From Orientallactaga sibirica (taxonomy: Eukaryota > Chordata > Mammalia > Rodentia > Dipodidae), in the NCBI GenBank assembly GCA_036365145.1, contig JAEOAD010001942.1, forward strand, positions 868,001-932,000: a DNA stretch of 64,000 nucleotides, read 5' to 3'. The notes under the pieces are model-generated. The model was not told the origin of the DNA and did no database searches. It saw only the letters and a list, made by a program, of their open reading frames with translations. This document shows, one piece after another, positions 10,294 to 22,329 of this stretch. Within the stretch, counting starts at the first letter, position 1, and each line of letters opens with the position of its first letter. Both the position numbers and the translations under genes were made by a program.

Positions 10294-10504
10294 GGCTGAG
10301 GAAATGGCTTAGCAGTTAGAGTGTTGGCCTGCAAAGCCTAAGGACCCCGGTTTGATTCCCCAGGACCCACGTAAGCCAGATGCACAAGGGGGCACATGCG
10401 TCTGGAGTTCGTTTGCAGTGGCTGGAGACCCTGGCTTGCCCATTCTCTCTATCTGCCTCTCTCTCTCTCAAATAAATAAATAATAAAATATTTTTTTAAA
10501 AAAA
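10294..10504 (+). mobile_element. tRNA-SINE with TSD
   Basis: Complete, flanked by ggatgtttca (10,284-10,293; 10,509-10,518). Confidence 0.94.
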
Positions 10505-10550
10505 GAACGGATGTTTCACAAAGCTTCCCATGTGATTTAAACGTCCTTGT

Positions 10551-10760
10551 TGGGATGGAGAGATGTCTCAGCAGTTAAGGCACTTGCCTGCAGAGCCTAG
10601 GGACTCAGGTTCAATTTCCCAGTACCCATGTAAGCCAAATGCACAAGGTGGTGCATGCATCTGGAGTTCGTTTGCTGTGGCCAGAGGCCCATGGTGTGGC
10701 CATTCGCTCCCTCTTTCTCAGTCTCTCTCTATCTCCCCCCCTTAAATAAATAAAAACAAA
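10551..10760 (+). mobile_element. tRNA-SINE with TSD
   Basis: Flanked by gtccttgt on both sides (about 10,543-10,550 and 10,761-10,768). Confidence 0.93.
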
Positions 10761-10921
10761 AGTCCTTGTCTTCACAAAAGTGAGAACCATATACATACCA
10801 GCTCCCCCCTCCCCACAGCTTTTCATTTGAGAATTGAGGAAAGGCACCAAGAAATGTAAATAGCTGCCACCTCCAGGCTCCCAGTAGGCTTGGGCAATAC
10901 AGAAAGTTCTGCATGGGCTTT

Positions 10922-11050
10922 TTTTTTTTTTTTTTTTGGAGTTAAGGTTTCATTCTAACCTCGGCTGACATCTCAGGGTGGCCTCGAACACATGACGATC
11001 CTCCTATCTCCTCCCAAGTGGGATTAAAGGCGTGCGCCACCATGTCTAAT
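10922..11050 (-). mobile_element. B1-like SINE, internally deleted
   Basis: Lacks part of the middle ('ctgacatctcagggtgg'). Flanked by tgcatgggctttt at 10,910 and 11,051. Confidence 0.9.
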
Positions 11051-11063
11051 TGCATGGGCTTTT

Positions 11064-11297
11064 TATTTTATTTTATTATTTTGTTTATTTGAGAGAGAGA
11101 GAAAGAAAGAGGAGATAGATAGAGAGGGAGAGAGTGGGGGCGGGGATGGTGTGCCAGGGCCTTCAGACACTGTAAATGAAATTCAGACTCATGCGCTACC
11201 TTGGGCATCTGGCTTTCGTGGGTCCTAGGGAATAGAACCTGCGTACTTTGGCTTTACAGGCAAATGCCTTAACTGCTAAGCCATCTCTCCAGCCCCT
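11064..11297 (-). mobile_element. tRNA-SINE at a reused target
   Basis: Lies between a second and third copy of the same target sequence (11,051-11,063 and tgcatgggccttt at 11,298-11,310). Confidence 0.92.
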
Positions 11298-11310
11298 GCA
11301 TGGGCCTTTA

Positions 11311-11844
11311 AAGAAAGAAATCAATGTGGACAGCTGAACAGCAGGCAGGTCAATGTGGAGGGAAGGATGAAGGGCATCCCTACCACTGGACCTGTCATTT
11401 CCATAGCAATGGTGGAGTTTCCCCGTGAAAATAAATCTACCTGGCAGGCTTGCTGGAAGAACTAGAGGGTAACATCTGGTGAGGGATAAAAATAGAAAGC
11501 ATTACTGAGCTTTGTGGGACTGTTCACTTGAAAGAAGAGCATAAATCATTCTTTTGCCCAAAGCCCTTATCTGTTCTTTATACCTTGACTGTGGTTGTGC
11601 AGAGGTGGAGATGCAGAAGGGGGTAGTGAGGAAATTTCTCATCACTGGAAATCCCCTCTTGGTCCCGCTTCCATCCCAGGGAGTGGGGGGGGGGTTGTGT
11701 CCACAGTATCTATAAGAGGGAAACATGTCCGGGGACTAATAGAGAAACATATGAATAAGACAGAGGAGAGGACAGAGGGATGCAGGCTAGTACAATGATA
11801 GGAAGTCCCTCAGGGGAGGGGGAGGCACAAAAATACAGAAGGGG
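11311..11844. other. Unique sequence
   Basis: No repeat family recognised. Two short overlapping open frames on opposite strands lack any recognisable domain. Confidence 0.5.
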
Positions 11845-12072
11845 GGCAGGAGAGATGGCTTAGTGGTTAAGGCACTTGCCTGCAAAGCTTAAGGACCCAG
11901 GTTTGATTCCCCAGTACAAACATAAGCCAGATGCATAAGGTGGCACATGCATCTGGAGTTTGTTCGCAGTGGCTATAGGCCCTGGCATACCCATTCTCTC
12001 TCTTTCTCTCTCTGCCTCCTTGTCTCTCTCACAAATAAATAAATAAATAAAAATAAAAATATTTCTTAAAAA
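11845..12072 (+). mobile_element. tRNA-SINE
   Basis: Complete copy with long (CT)n and (AAAT)n. Confidence 0.93.
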
Positions 12073-12145
12073 AGAGAGGGAAGGAAGAGGATGGATCCTA
12101 TCATATGTGCTCTAAGATGGTCTTACATGCTTTACTGAAAAGCTT

Positions 12146-12442
12146 TTTTGTTTGTTTTTTTTTTTGTTGTTTGTTTGTTTTTTGTTTTTCGAGGTAGGGT
12201 CTCACTCTGGCCCAGGCTGACCTGGAATTAACTATGTATTCTCAGGGTGACTCACAGTGATCCTCCTACCTCTGCCTCCCGAGTGCTGGGATTAAAGGGG
12301 TGCATCACCATGCCTGACTTTACTTTTTGTTTTGAGATAAGGTCTCACTAAGTTGCCCAGGCCAGCCTTGAATTCACTCAATAGCCCAGACAGGCCTTGA
12401 ACTTATGATCCTCTGTCTCAGCCTTTGCCAGTAGGCCTGGCC
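12146..12442 (-). mobile_element. B1-like SINE plus older B1/B4 relic
   Basis: Good copy 12,146-12,320 with a G/T-rich tail, then a strongly diverged one 12,321-12,442. Confidence 0.82.
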
Positions 12443-13522
12443 TGAGAGCGTTTTGAGTTTTCAGCTCTCTGGGTGTGCTGGTAGAATGCTTTCATGGCTC
12501 CTGGGGTTTAGCCATTCTTGGTGCCTGCTGTTTTTAGTAAACTCTTAGCATGTTGGTAGAGAATTTGAGGGGATTGGAAGGCAACATTGTGTGGGGGAGG
12601 TCGTGGGGGGGAATTTCTAGTTCTTGTCATCCTATTCATAACTAACCCCAAAGGTCTCCCCATATCTAGCGGCTTCTTCTCCTCACAGGCTGGAAGCCGG
12701 GCATTCTTCACCTGTAACTCCAGCCCCTCCCGCTGGGAGCGGCCCAGGCTGTGGAGATTTTCTTTGAAAGTTCTGCTCCTCTTAGTCAGCACAAAAGCCT
12801 CTATTCTGTTCAACTGACACCCTCTCCTCTCTCTATAGTCAACATTTCTTTAACCTTAATCCCTTAAAACCCCCCTTAAACAACTCAAAAGCAATAAAGA
12901 GATAGTTCTTGGTTACATCCCCCCCCCCCACCCCCCGCTTTGTTCTTTCTAAACCTGTTCTCAGATTGCAGGCCAGAAGGTCTTTGTGAGACTGTTGACT
13001 CATCTCCTTCACTCTAATGAGATCACCCACAGCATCAACTAGGGAGCTGGCTGCTTGGGGCTGGGTATTGGGTAACAGAGATGTCTAGCTACGTAGGGAC
13101 TGGGGTTCCTGGAGGAGAGGCCAGGGAGGGGGGCGGCTATTGGGCCTGAGACGTGGCAATATCAGTGACTCCCAGGGCCCCAAAGGCAAGATCTTTGGAT
13201 GTTGCTGCAGGAAGGCTTATCCCCAGGTGACCGGATCTCTTCTGTTCTTCCCCTACGCTCCCCAAACATCTACACCTGGGATGGGGCCAGGAGGGGTGGG
13301 GGTCACCCATCTCACTCCCTGGTGGTTTGTATTACATCCCGGTAAGGAAATACACAGAAAACTCATTAAATTATTAACTTTAATTCTGCTTCTTAGCAGC
13401 AAGGTGATTGACAGAAATGAGCTAGGACAGCTACATTTCCACAGAGATAATAAATATGGCTTTGGACTAATAGCAGAGGAGGAGAAACCTTGGCTGAGCG
13501 AAGGAATAGAAACTACAGATGC
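12443..13522. other. Longest unique stretch of the window
   Basis: About 1.08 kb without a recognisable repeat. The right part (13,330-13,500) has AT-rich, homeodomain-like words ('aaattattaactttaattc', 'tgattgac', 'agataataaatatgg'). A candidate for a conserved non-coding element; no coding evidence. Confidence 0.45.
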
Positions 13523-13523
13523 A

Positions 13524-13672
13524 TCCAGGTGTGGTGTCTCATACCTATCATTCCAACACCCAGGAAGCTGAGTTTGAAGGATCACCGTGAGTTCGAGGCC
13601 AAACTGGGCTACAGAATGAGTTCCAGATCAGCCTGGGCTAGAGTGAGATCTTGCCTCACGAAAACAAAACAG
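13524..13672 (+). mobile_element. B1-like SINE
   Basis: Diverged body ('tccaggtgtggtgtctc' to 'gatcttgcctcacg') feeding into the next purine tract, which probably grew from its A-tail. Confidence 0.85.
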
Positions 13673-13674
13673 GA

Positions 13675-13746
<72 letters not shown>

Positions 13747-13938
13747 GGAAGGGAGGGAGGGAGGGAGGGAGGGGAGGGGGAGGGGAGGGAGGGAGGGGAG
13801 GGGAGGGGGGAGGGGGGGAGGGGAGGGAGGGGGGGGAGGAGGGGGGAGGGAAGGAAGGAAGGAAGGAAGGAAGGAAGGAAGGAAGGAAGGAAGGAAGGAA
13901 GGAAGGAAGGAAGGAAGGAAGAAAGGAAGAAGAGAAAG
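13673..13938. repeat. Polypurine microsatellite complex
   Basis: Three zones: (GAAA)n 13,673-13,745, (GGGA)n and G-rich mixtures 13,746-13,850, (GGAA)n 13,851-13,930. Open frames of 100-184 residues here on both strands are repeat translations. Confidence 0.98.
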
Positions 13939-14352
13939 CACAGATGCTGCTCATAGGAGCCTGGGGCCAGGCCCCTACAATGAATACTGGATTTGTGCAA
14001 ATCCCATGGCCTCACTGAATCTAGGACCCTCAGGTGTAAAATGAAGTTTGTTAGACTATGTACTATTGGCAGATACAGACAAACGAAAAATAAATGAAAT
14101 TGATCAACGTATTGTCAGACAGCAATAGGCAAGCCAGACCATGAAGCCAACCATGAGGTATGACTGCATGTGTGAGGTAATGTGAAGGTGAGACAGAGCT
14201 CAGAAGCCACAGGGAGATGGAGGGAAGCATGGCGGAGGGGGGAGGGGGAAGTGATAAGGGAAGATGGGCAAAATTTACCTAAATCAAGCAATTTAAGGTC
14301 ACATAGGTAGTTAATGTTTAAAAAAGAAGAAAAAAAAAAGAGACATGTGCTG
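13939..14352. other. Unique with possible MIR core
   Basis: 13,985-14,060 resembles the MIR 'cctcactgaatct...tgtaaaatgaa' region. Nothing else recognised. Confidence 0.4.
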
Positions 14353-14596
14353 GCTGGTGCTTTGAATGTGACCTGTTCTGTCCTGTGGCGCTGTTTAGGA
14401 ACGTTGTGGAACCTTTGGGGGGAGAGCCTTGAAGACTTACAGCCTGGCCTCACTTCCTGCCCACTCTGTTTCCTGACTGTGGACTTCATATGATCAGACA
14501 CCTCACGCTCCAGCTGCCATGCTTTCCCTCTCATGATCCCTTTGTTCCTTGCTTAAGTTGCTCTTTTCAGGAACTTTGTCACAACAATGAGAAAGG

Positions 14597-14597
<1 letters not shown>
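14353..14597 (+). mobile_element. MaLR/ERVL-type LTR relic
   Basis: 3' end pattern 'ttgctcttttcaggaactttgtcacaacaatgag' (seen as two halves) fits rodent MaLR LTR ends; 5' part 'ggtgctttgaatgtgacc'. Confidence 0.5.

Positions 14598-14632
<35 letters not shown>
14598..14632. repeat. (CA)n microsatellite
   Basis: About 17 uninterrupted CA units. Confidence 0.98.
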
Positions 14633-14636
<4 letters not shown>

Positions 14637-14719
14637 CTACATATGGAAGGGGATGAGTGATAAAAGGATTAAGTGAAGCCCCAAAAGATGTGAGCTATAA
14701 AAAAAAAAAAAAAAAAAAT

Positions 14720-14883
14720 CAGGCTGGAAAAATGGCTTAGTGGTTAAGGCATTTACCTGCAAAGCCTAAGGACCCTAGTTCGATTCTCCAGGTCCCATGT
14801 AAGCCAGATGCAAAGCCTATGGAGTTCATTTGCAGTGGCTAGTTCATTCTCACTCTTCTCCACTTTCCCCTCTCTGTCTCCAA

Positions 14884-14922
<39 letters not shown>

Positions 14923-14932
14923 ATGAATGAAT
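14720..14932 (+). mobile_element. tRNA-SINE with long (AAAT)n tail
   Basis: Body partly deleted ('gccagatgcaaagcctatggag'); tail of about 12 AAAT units. Followed by an A/G-rich stretch to about 15,050. Confidence 0.9.
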
Positions 14933-15179
14933 GCATGAAATCTTTTTAAAAATCTTCAAATTAAGAAGGGGCTTGGTATGGGAGGGGGAGGAAAGAAAGA
15001 AAAAAGCAAGAAAGAGAAAGTGAGAGAGAAAGAAAGAGAAGAGAATGGTCTTATTGTTCCTGGATGAATGTGGTGCCCATTTTATTACATGTTTCTTTTC
15101 TTGTTAATGGTTCCAGCTGCTGCTGTCCTCACCTACCAAGAACACTCTTGGCTCTTGAATCTTTGTCCTTTTTTCACTG

Positions 15180-15284
15180 TTTTTTTTTTAAATTTTATTC
15201 TCAGGGTGGCCTTGAACTCATGGTGATCCTCCTACCTCTGCCTCCTGAGTGCTGGGATTAAAGGTGTGCACCACCACACCGGCT
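15180..15284 (-). mobile_element. Partial B1-like SINE with TSD
   Basis: 3' half missing ('attctcagggtggcc' start); flanked by tccttttttcact (about 15,166 and 15,285). Confidence 0.85.
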
Positions 15285-15943
15285 TCCTTTTTTCACTTTT
15301 TGAATTCTTGATACATGTACTTAGCTTTGTTTAAGCCTAAATAAATGCTTTTCCCCATCTCTTTCAAACACCCTCCAACTCCCAGAACTCCCTTTGAAAA
15401 AGAATGCAGTCAATAAACATTCTCTGTTGATGTCATTTTCTTTTTATCCCCCTTATGAGTCTCTTTCTAATTTTCTGGTATCACACTCTCACTCCCACAA
15501 GAACACACATATATAAAAGTTCTAAGCTAGGATCCACATGTAAGAGGTACATCTGGTGTTTTACTACCTCATTTACTATATGATTTTCCAGTTCCATTGA
15601 CTTTCTGGTAAATTTCATGATTTCATTTTCTATGGCTGAATAGAATTCCATTGTATATATGTATCGTTTTTTATTAGCTATTTCTTGTTAATGGTTAGAG
15701 ATGCTTGATTATCCTGATACCAGGTTTGCCTCCCAGGAAGTGCTGGGCACAAAGTGTGCGCCACCATCTGTTTTAGTTTTTTGAGAAACCTCTCACTCTG
15801 TCCATAAAAATATATAGTAAATAAATAATCCCACCAAAGTGAATAAGGGTTTTTTAAAAAGAATGCAATAAACATTGCAAGCATTATTTGTTTTTTGGTA
15901 ATACACTCGTGAGTGGCCACTCTGAAAGAAGTACATGATGTTT

Positions 15944-16075
15944 TAGGTTTTTTTTTTTTCAGGTAGGGTCTCACACTGGTCCAGGCTGACCTGGAATTTG
16001 TCTCAGGGTCCCTGATCACGGCAATCCTCCTACCTCTGCCTCCCAAGTGCTGGGATGTGCGCCACCATCTGTTTT
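15944..16075 (-). mobile_element. B1-like SINE inside the old L1
   Basis: Diverged, missing some internal segments; a smaller B1 scrap lies at about 15,735-15,775 with a repeated 'gtgcgccaccatctgttttag' junction (two halves). Confidence 0.7.
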
Positions 16076-16191
16076 AGTTTTTGAGAAACCTCTACACTGA
16101 TGTCCATTTTGATTTTTTTTTTTTTAATATTTATTTGACAATAAAAACATAGCTCTAATTTGCATTCCCCTGATGGCTAAGGATGTTGGAC

Positions 16192-16215
<24 letters not shown>

Positions 16216-16222
<7 letters not shown>

Positions 16223-17505
16223 TTGACAACAAAACGTATTTTTCCCTCCCCTCCCCCTTCCCCTTTAGAACTCCACTCTCCATCATATCCCCTCCCTCTC
16301 TCCATTAGTCTCTTTTTTTTAATATGATGTCATCCTCTTTTACTTCTACTATGAGGGTCTTATGGAGGTATTGCTAGGCACAGCAAAGTCATGGATATCA
16401 AGGCCAATTTCTGTCTGGGCAGTTGCATTGCAGGGAGTCGTACCCTTCCTTTGGCTCTTCCATTCTATCCCCCCCCTCTTCGCAATGATCCCTGAGCCTT
16501 GGAGGGTGTGACAGAGATGTTTCAGTGCTGGGCACTTCTCCATCCCTTCTTCTCAGCACTATGTTGCCTTTTGGATCATCCCAGTGGTCATCGCCATCTG
16601 AAAAGAGAAGCTTCTCTAACCAGAAGTGAGAGTAGCATTAATATGTGAATATGAGCATTAAGTGTAGTATTTTCCGGGCAGCTTGGTGGGAATAGTATAT
16701 ACATTTAGATAAGGGCATGCTTTATACCCCTAAGGCTTATGACCTTACCTACCATAGACTTTGCTTAGGTTTTTCAGTACCAGGTATGTATTCCCTCCCG
16801 TAGAGAGGGCCTTCAGTCCAATTATAGAGCAGTTGGTTACCCCATGAGTAGACATGCCACTATTGCACCCGTTCGGTCTTTGGGCCTGTCTGGCCAAATT
16901 TGAATATTCAGCGTCCACTGTTTTCACTGCTGATGACTTCTGTCTCCCATACTCTGCATGCAGTGTAGCTTTTTCCAGCTTTCAGTTGGCTGGTCTACAG
17001 GGAGAAGGTTTTCTGCTCAGCACCAGCTTGCTTTCTCAGTGACCTTGCCTCTCAGGCAAGAGATGTCTTCAGCAATAGGGTCTTACTATCTGTTTCTCAG
17101 GGGAAACCAAGGGCTTTGGCAAAAGCCTTTAATGTTTTGGAGGCTACCGGGACCTCCTTGGCCAACAACTCACTGGAAGGTATCCCATCCCAGGTACTGA
17201 AAATTTTCTAGTAACAGTCTACAGCTTCTAGATGTACCATTATTCAAAAAGTAGTTTTACATAAGTCTTATTCACAATCTTTTGAAATTAGATTGACCCT
17301 CCCCTTGCCCTTCTTTTATGCATTCTCTACCCATGGCCTTGGTTAGGCCATTCCCTCCTTGTAATCAGTCCTTCCACTTACATATGTGCAATACCATACA
17401 CTTCAGTCCTTCCCTTTCCTCCGTCCCTTATAGCCTTTTACCAGCTTACTGGTTTCTGGTACCAATTTTTGGTTCCAGTTCACACACAAGTCTGTCTATT
17501 TGTAG
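16216..17505 (-). other. L1 3' UTR
   Basis: Between the poly-A and the ORF2 stop. Polypyrimidine-rich segment on the plus strand ('tttttccctcccctccccc'), then the rodent-type words 'ctgagccttggagggtgtg' and 'agaagcttctctaaccag'. The same module occurs at 3.4, 37.1 and 55.9 kb. Confidence 0.88.
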
Positions 17506-20500
17506 CTAGGATCCACATATGAGAGAGAACATGTGACGTTTGGCTTTCTGAGCCTGGGTTACCTCACTTAGTATAATCCTTTCCAGATCCATCCATTTCC
17601 CTGCAAATTTCATAATTTCATTTTCTTTACCGCTGAGTAGAACTCCATTGTGTAAATGTACCACATCTTTATTATCCATTCATTTGTGGTGGGACATCTA
17701 GGCTGCTTCCATTTCCTAGCTATTGTGAATAGAGCGGCAATAAACATGGTTTTGCAAGTATCTCTAAGGAAGTGAGAAGAGTCTTCTGGATATATGCCTA
17801 GGAGTGCTATAGCTGGATCATATGGTAAATCTATTTCTAGCTGTCTCAAAAACCTCCACACTGATTTCCACAATGGTTGGACCAGGTTACATTCCACCAA
17901 CAGTGTAGAAGTGTTCCTCTTTTTCCGCATCCACGCCAACACTTATTGTCATTTGTTTTCTTGATGGTAGCCATTCTGACAGGAGTGAAATGGAATCTCA
18001 AAGTGGTTTTAATTTGCATTTCCCTGATGGCTAAGGATGTGGAACACTTTTTCAGATGTTTATATGCCATCTGAATTTCATCTTCTGTGAATTCTCTATT
18101 TAGTTCCATAGCCCATTTTTAACTGGGTTGTTTGAATTCTTATTATTCTGTTTTTTGAGTTCTTTGTATATTCTGGATATTAATCCTCTGTCAGATGAAT
18201 AGCTGGCAAAGATTTTCTCCCATTCTGTAGGTTGTCTTTTTGCTCTACTCACAGTGTCCTTTGCTGTACAAAAGCTTTGTAATTTCATAAGGTCCCATTG
18301 GTTGATTAGTGATTTTATTCGCTGAGCAATTGGGGTTATATTCAGAAAGTCCTTACCTATGCCAATATGTTGAAGGGTTTCCCCTACTTTTTCCTCTAGC
18401 AGGTTCAGAGTTTCAGGTCTGATATCAAGGTCCCTGATCCATTTGGATTTGACTCTTGTGCATGGAGATAGACAAGGATCTATGTTTATCCTTTTACATA
18501 CCGATGTCCAGTTTTCCCAACACCACTTGTTAAAGAGGCTATCTTTTCTCCAATTAATATTTTTGGCATTTTTGTCAAAAATCAGGTGGCTGTAGCTGCT
18601 TGGATTAATATTTGGGTCTTCTATTCTGTTCCATTGATCTACCTGTCTGTCCTTGTGCCAGTACCATGCTGTTTTTGTTACTATGGCTTTGTAATATAAC
18701 TTAAAATCGGGTATGGTTATACCACCTGCCTGATTTTTGTTTCGCAAAATTGTTTTGGCTATTCGAGGTTTTTTGTGTTTCCAGATGAATTTTAGGATTG
18801 TGTTTTCTATTTCCGTGAAGAAAGCTATTGGAATTTTAATAGGGATCGCATTAAATGTATAGATTGCTTTTGGTAAGATTGACATTTTCACAATATTGAT
18901 TCTTCCAATCCAGGAGCATGGGATGTCTTTCCATTTCCTTGTGTCTTCTGTAATTTGTCGCCCAAGTTTTTTAAAGTTCTCGTTGTAGAGATCCTTCACT
19001 TCCTTGGTTAAGTTTATTCCAAGGTATTTATTTTTTTGAGGCAATTGTGAATGGGAGAGATTCCCTGATTTCATCCTCTGCACGTTTGTTGTTAGTATAT
19101 AGAAAAGCTACTGATTTCTGTGTGTTTATTTTGTATCCTGCTACATTGCTAAAAGTGTTTATCAGCTCTAACAGTTTGCAGGTAGAGACTTTAGGGTCTG
19201 TTAGGTATAGAATCATATCGTCTGCAAATAATGATAATTTGATCTCTTCCCTTCCGATTTGTATCCCCTTTATGAGTGTCTCTTGCCTTATTGCTGTGGC
19301 TAAGACTTCCAGTACTATATTAAATAGTAGTGGGGAAAGTGGACACCCTTGTCTTGTTCCTGAATTTAGAGGAAAAGCTTCAAGTTTTTCCCCATTTAGT
19401 ATTATGTTGGCTGTAGGTTTGTCATAAATAGCTTTTATTATGTTGAGATATGCTCCTTCTATTCCCAGTTTCTGTAATACTTTCACCATGAAGGGGTGTT
19501 GGATTTTGTCAAATGCCTTTTCTGCATCTATTGAGATGACCATATGATTTTTGTCCTTCAGACCATTTATATGGTGTATTACATTTATGGATTTGCGTAT
19601 GTTGAACCATCCCTGCATCTCTGGGATAAAGCCTACTTGGTCAGGGTGAATAATCTTTCTGATAAATTCTTGTATTCTGTTTGCCAGTATTTTGTTGAGA
19701 ATTTTTGCATCCATGTTCATGAGGGAGATTGGTCTATAATTTTCTTTTTTGATCTGTCTTTGTCCGGTTTGGGTATCAGGGTGATGCTGGCTTCATAGAA
19801 GGATTTTGGTAGAGTTCCTTCCTTTTCTATTTTATGGAAAAGTTTGAGAAGCATTGGCGTTAGATCCTCCAGGAATGTCTGGTAAAATTCAGCAGTGAAT
19901 CCATCTGGGCCTGGGCTTTTTTTAGTTGGGAGACTTTTTATAACTGCTTGAATCTCTGTGGTTGTTATAGTTCTATTTAAATGGTTTATCTCTTCTTGAT
20001 TTAATTTTGGTAGGTCATATGAATCAAGGAATTCATCCATTTCTTTCAGGTTTTCAAACTTAGAGGCATATATGTTCTTAAAGTATGTCCGTATGATTTT
20101 CTGAATTTCTTTGGTATCTGTTGTGATGTTGCCTTTTTCATCTCTAATTTTATCAATTTTTGTCTCTTCTCTCTTTCTTTTGGTCAGATTTGCTAAGGGT
20201 TTGTCAATCTTGTTTATCCTTTCAAAGAACCAACTCTTTGTTTCATTGATCTTTTGATTGTTTTTTTGGTTTCCATTTCATTAATTTCTGCCCTAACCTT
20301 TATTATTTCTTCCCGTCTACTAATTTTTGGTTTGCCTTGTTCTTCTTTTTCCAAGGCCTTAAGGTGAAGCATTAAATTGTTTAGTTGTGAACTCTCCAAT
20401 TTCTTAATATATGCACTTAGGGCTATAAATTTCCCTCGTAGGACTGCCTTCATTGTGTCCCAGAGGTTTTGGTATGTTGTATTCTCATCATCATTTGATT

Positions 20501-21293
20501 CTACGAATTTCTTGATTTCCTTTTAATTTCTTCAATGACCCATACATCATTCAATAAAGTGCTGTTTAGTCTCCATGAGTTTCTGTATGCTCTGTATATT
20601 TTCTTGTTGCTGATTTGCAGTTTAATCCCATTGTGGTCAGAAAATGTAGAAGGGATTATTTCAATTTTCCTGTATTTGTTAAGATTTGATTTGTGTCCTA
20701 GTATATGGTCTATTTTAGAAAATGTCCCGTGTGCTGCTGAGAAAAATGTATATTCTGCAGCATTTGGATGGAATGTTCTGTATATATCTGTTAGGTCCAT
20801 TTGTTCCATGATATCATTTAATGCAGATGTCTCTCTGTTTATTTTTTTGCTGGGTAGACCTGTCAAGTGATGAGAATGTTAGGAGATATCTCTGACCTTA
20901 ATTCTGATAGTGTTTGTTTGATGAAATTGGGAGCCCCCATGTTAGGGGCATATATGTTTAGGATTGTAATGTCCTCCTGTTGGAGTGTTCCTTTAATCAG
21001 TATAAAGTGACCTTCTTTATCTTTCCTCACAAATGTTGGATTGAAGTCTATCTTGTCAGAAATTAAAATAGCAACCCCTGCTTTTTTTCTAGGCCCATTT
21101 GCTTGAAATACCTTTTTCCAACCTTTCACCCTAAGGAGGTTTCTATTTTTATTGAGAGATGAGTTTCCTGGAGGCAACAGATGGTAGGATCCTGCTTTTT
21201 AATCCAGTCTGCAAGTCTGTGTCTTTTGATAGGGGCATTGAGACCATTGATATTAAGAGTTATTATTGACATATATGTGGTTATTCTCACCAT
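17506..21293 (-). pseudogene. L1 ORF2, frameshifted
   Basis: Encodes the L1 endonuclease/reverse transcriptase that nicks target DNA and copies RNA there. The start is best placed at the ATG at 21,293 because 'ITLNINGLN' follows soon after. In order: endonuclease N-terminus, endonuclease motif 'STFSDHNGIKL' near 20,650, RT motifs '[14 protein letters not shown]', '[10 protein letters not shown]' and the catalytic 'FADD' at about 19,217-19,228, and a C-terminal Cys motif '[15 protein letters not shown]' near 18,000. About 1,260 codons, the usual L1 size. The frame changes many times (near 21,130, 20,865, 20,480, 20,100, 19,720, 19,050, 18,100, 17,900 and 17,610), so no full protein can be made. 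Confidence 0.92.
19217..19228 (-). other. RT catalytic FADD codons
   Basis: The reverse transcriptase active-site aspartates are intact in this copy although the ORF is broken elsewhere. Confidence 0.88.
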
Positions 21294-21339
21294 TCTTCTT
21301 ATTTTTTAGTTTTTCCTGTTTTCCCTTTACTCATTTGTT

Positions 21340-22329
21340 TTAACTGTTATTTGAGTATGGTTTATTTTTTCCTATTTCCTGATGTGTGTGCTTTGCTTTC
21401 TCCTCAGCATGAATGATTCCTGCAAGTATTTTCTGTAGAGCTGGTTTAGTTGCCAAAAATTCCCTTAGCCTGTCTTTGTTATGGAATGTCCTTATTTCTC
21501 CATCTATTTGGATAGATAGTTTTGCAGGATAAAGTAATCTCGGTTGACAGTTTTTATCTTTCAGAACTTGAATACCTCACTCCAGGCCCTTCTGGCCTTT
21601 AAAGTTTGTGTTGAGTAATCTGCTGTGAGTCTGATGGGCTTCCCTTTGTAGGTCACTTGCTTTTTCTCTCTAGCTGCTTTCAATATATTTTCTTTGGTTT
21701 GTATGTTTGGTAGTTTAATTATAATATGGCGGGAGAGGTTCTTTCCAGGTTTTGTCTGTTTGGTGTTCTAAAGGCTTCCTGTATCTGCATTGGCATCTCT
21801 TTCCCAATTTGGGGAAGTTTTCCTCTATGATTTTGTTGAAAACACCTACTATGCCTTTGGAGTGAAATTCTTCTCCTTCTACTATCCCTTGAATTCTTAT
21901 GTTTGATCTTTTCATAGTGTCCCGAATATCCTGTAATTCCCATTCATACCTTCCTATTATTTTGTCTTTCTCTCTGTTGGACTGTATTAGATCAGCTACT
22001 TGGTCTTCTAGCTTCGATATCCTGTTCTCTCCTTCATCCATTCTACTAGAGAGATTTTCTACAGAGGTTTTAATTTCACTGACTGTGTTCTTTATTGCTA
22101 GCATTTCTGAGTGGGTTTTCTTTATTCTTTCTATTTCCGTATTTATGTCTAGTATTGACCTCCTTATTTCATTAAATTGGTTTTCTGTGTTTTCTTTGAA
22201 TCCTTTGATTTCTTCTTTGAGGTCTTTGAACCCTTTCATTTCCTCTTTGAGTTCTTTGAACATAATTATAATCATTCTTTTGAAATCTTTCTCAGGGATG
22301 TCCTCTAAGTCAGCCTCACTGAAGGTCAT
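21340..22329 (-). pseudogene. L1 ORF1, frameshifted
   Basis: RNA-binding trimeric chaperone of L1. From the ATG at 22,329: acidic start 'MTFSEADLEDIPEKDF', coiled coil (about residues 30-130, repeats of K/E-rich heptads), RRM start 'RSNIRIQGI', then after a frameshift near 21,780 'EMPMQIQEAFRTPNRQN', and 'ARRAWSEVF'. A second shift near 21,565 is needed to continue to the natural stop at 21,340. About 330 codons. Confidence 0.9.

Noticed and set aside
13490..14044. 184-codon open frame, and opposite-strand frames of 108-119 codons
   Set aside because: They translate a purine/pyrimidine microsatellite (K/E/R/G or L/P/S/F runs), not a protein.
20535..20870. Plus-strand 111-codon frame in the L1
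   Set aside because: Antisense shadow of L1 ORF2.
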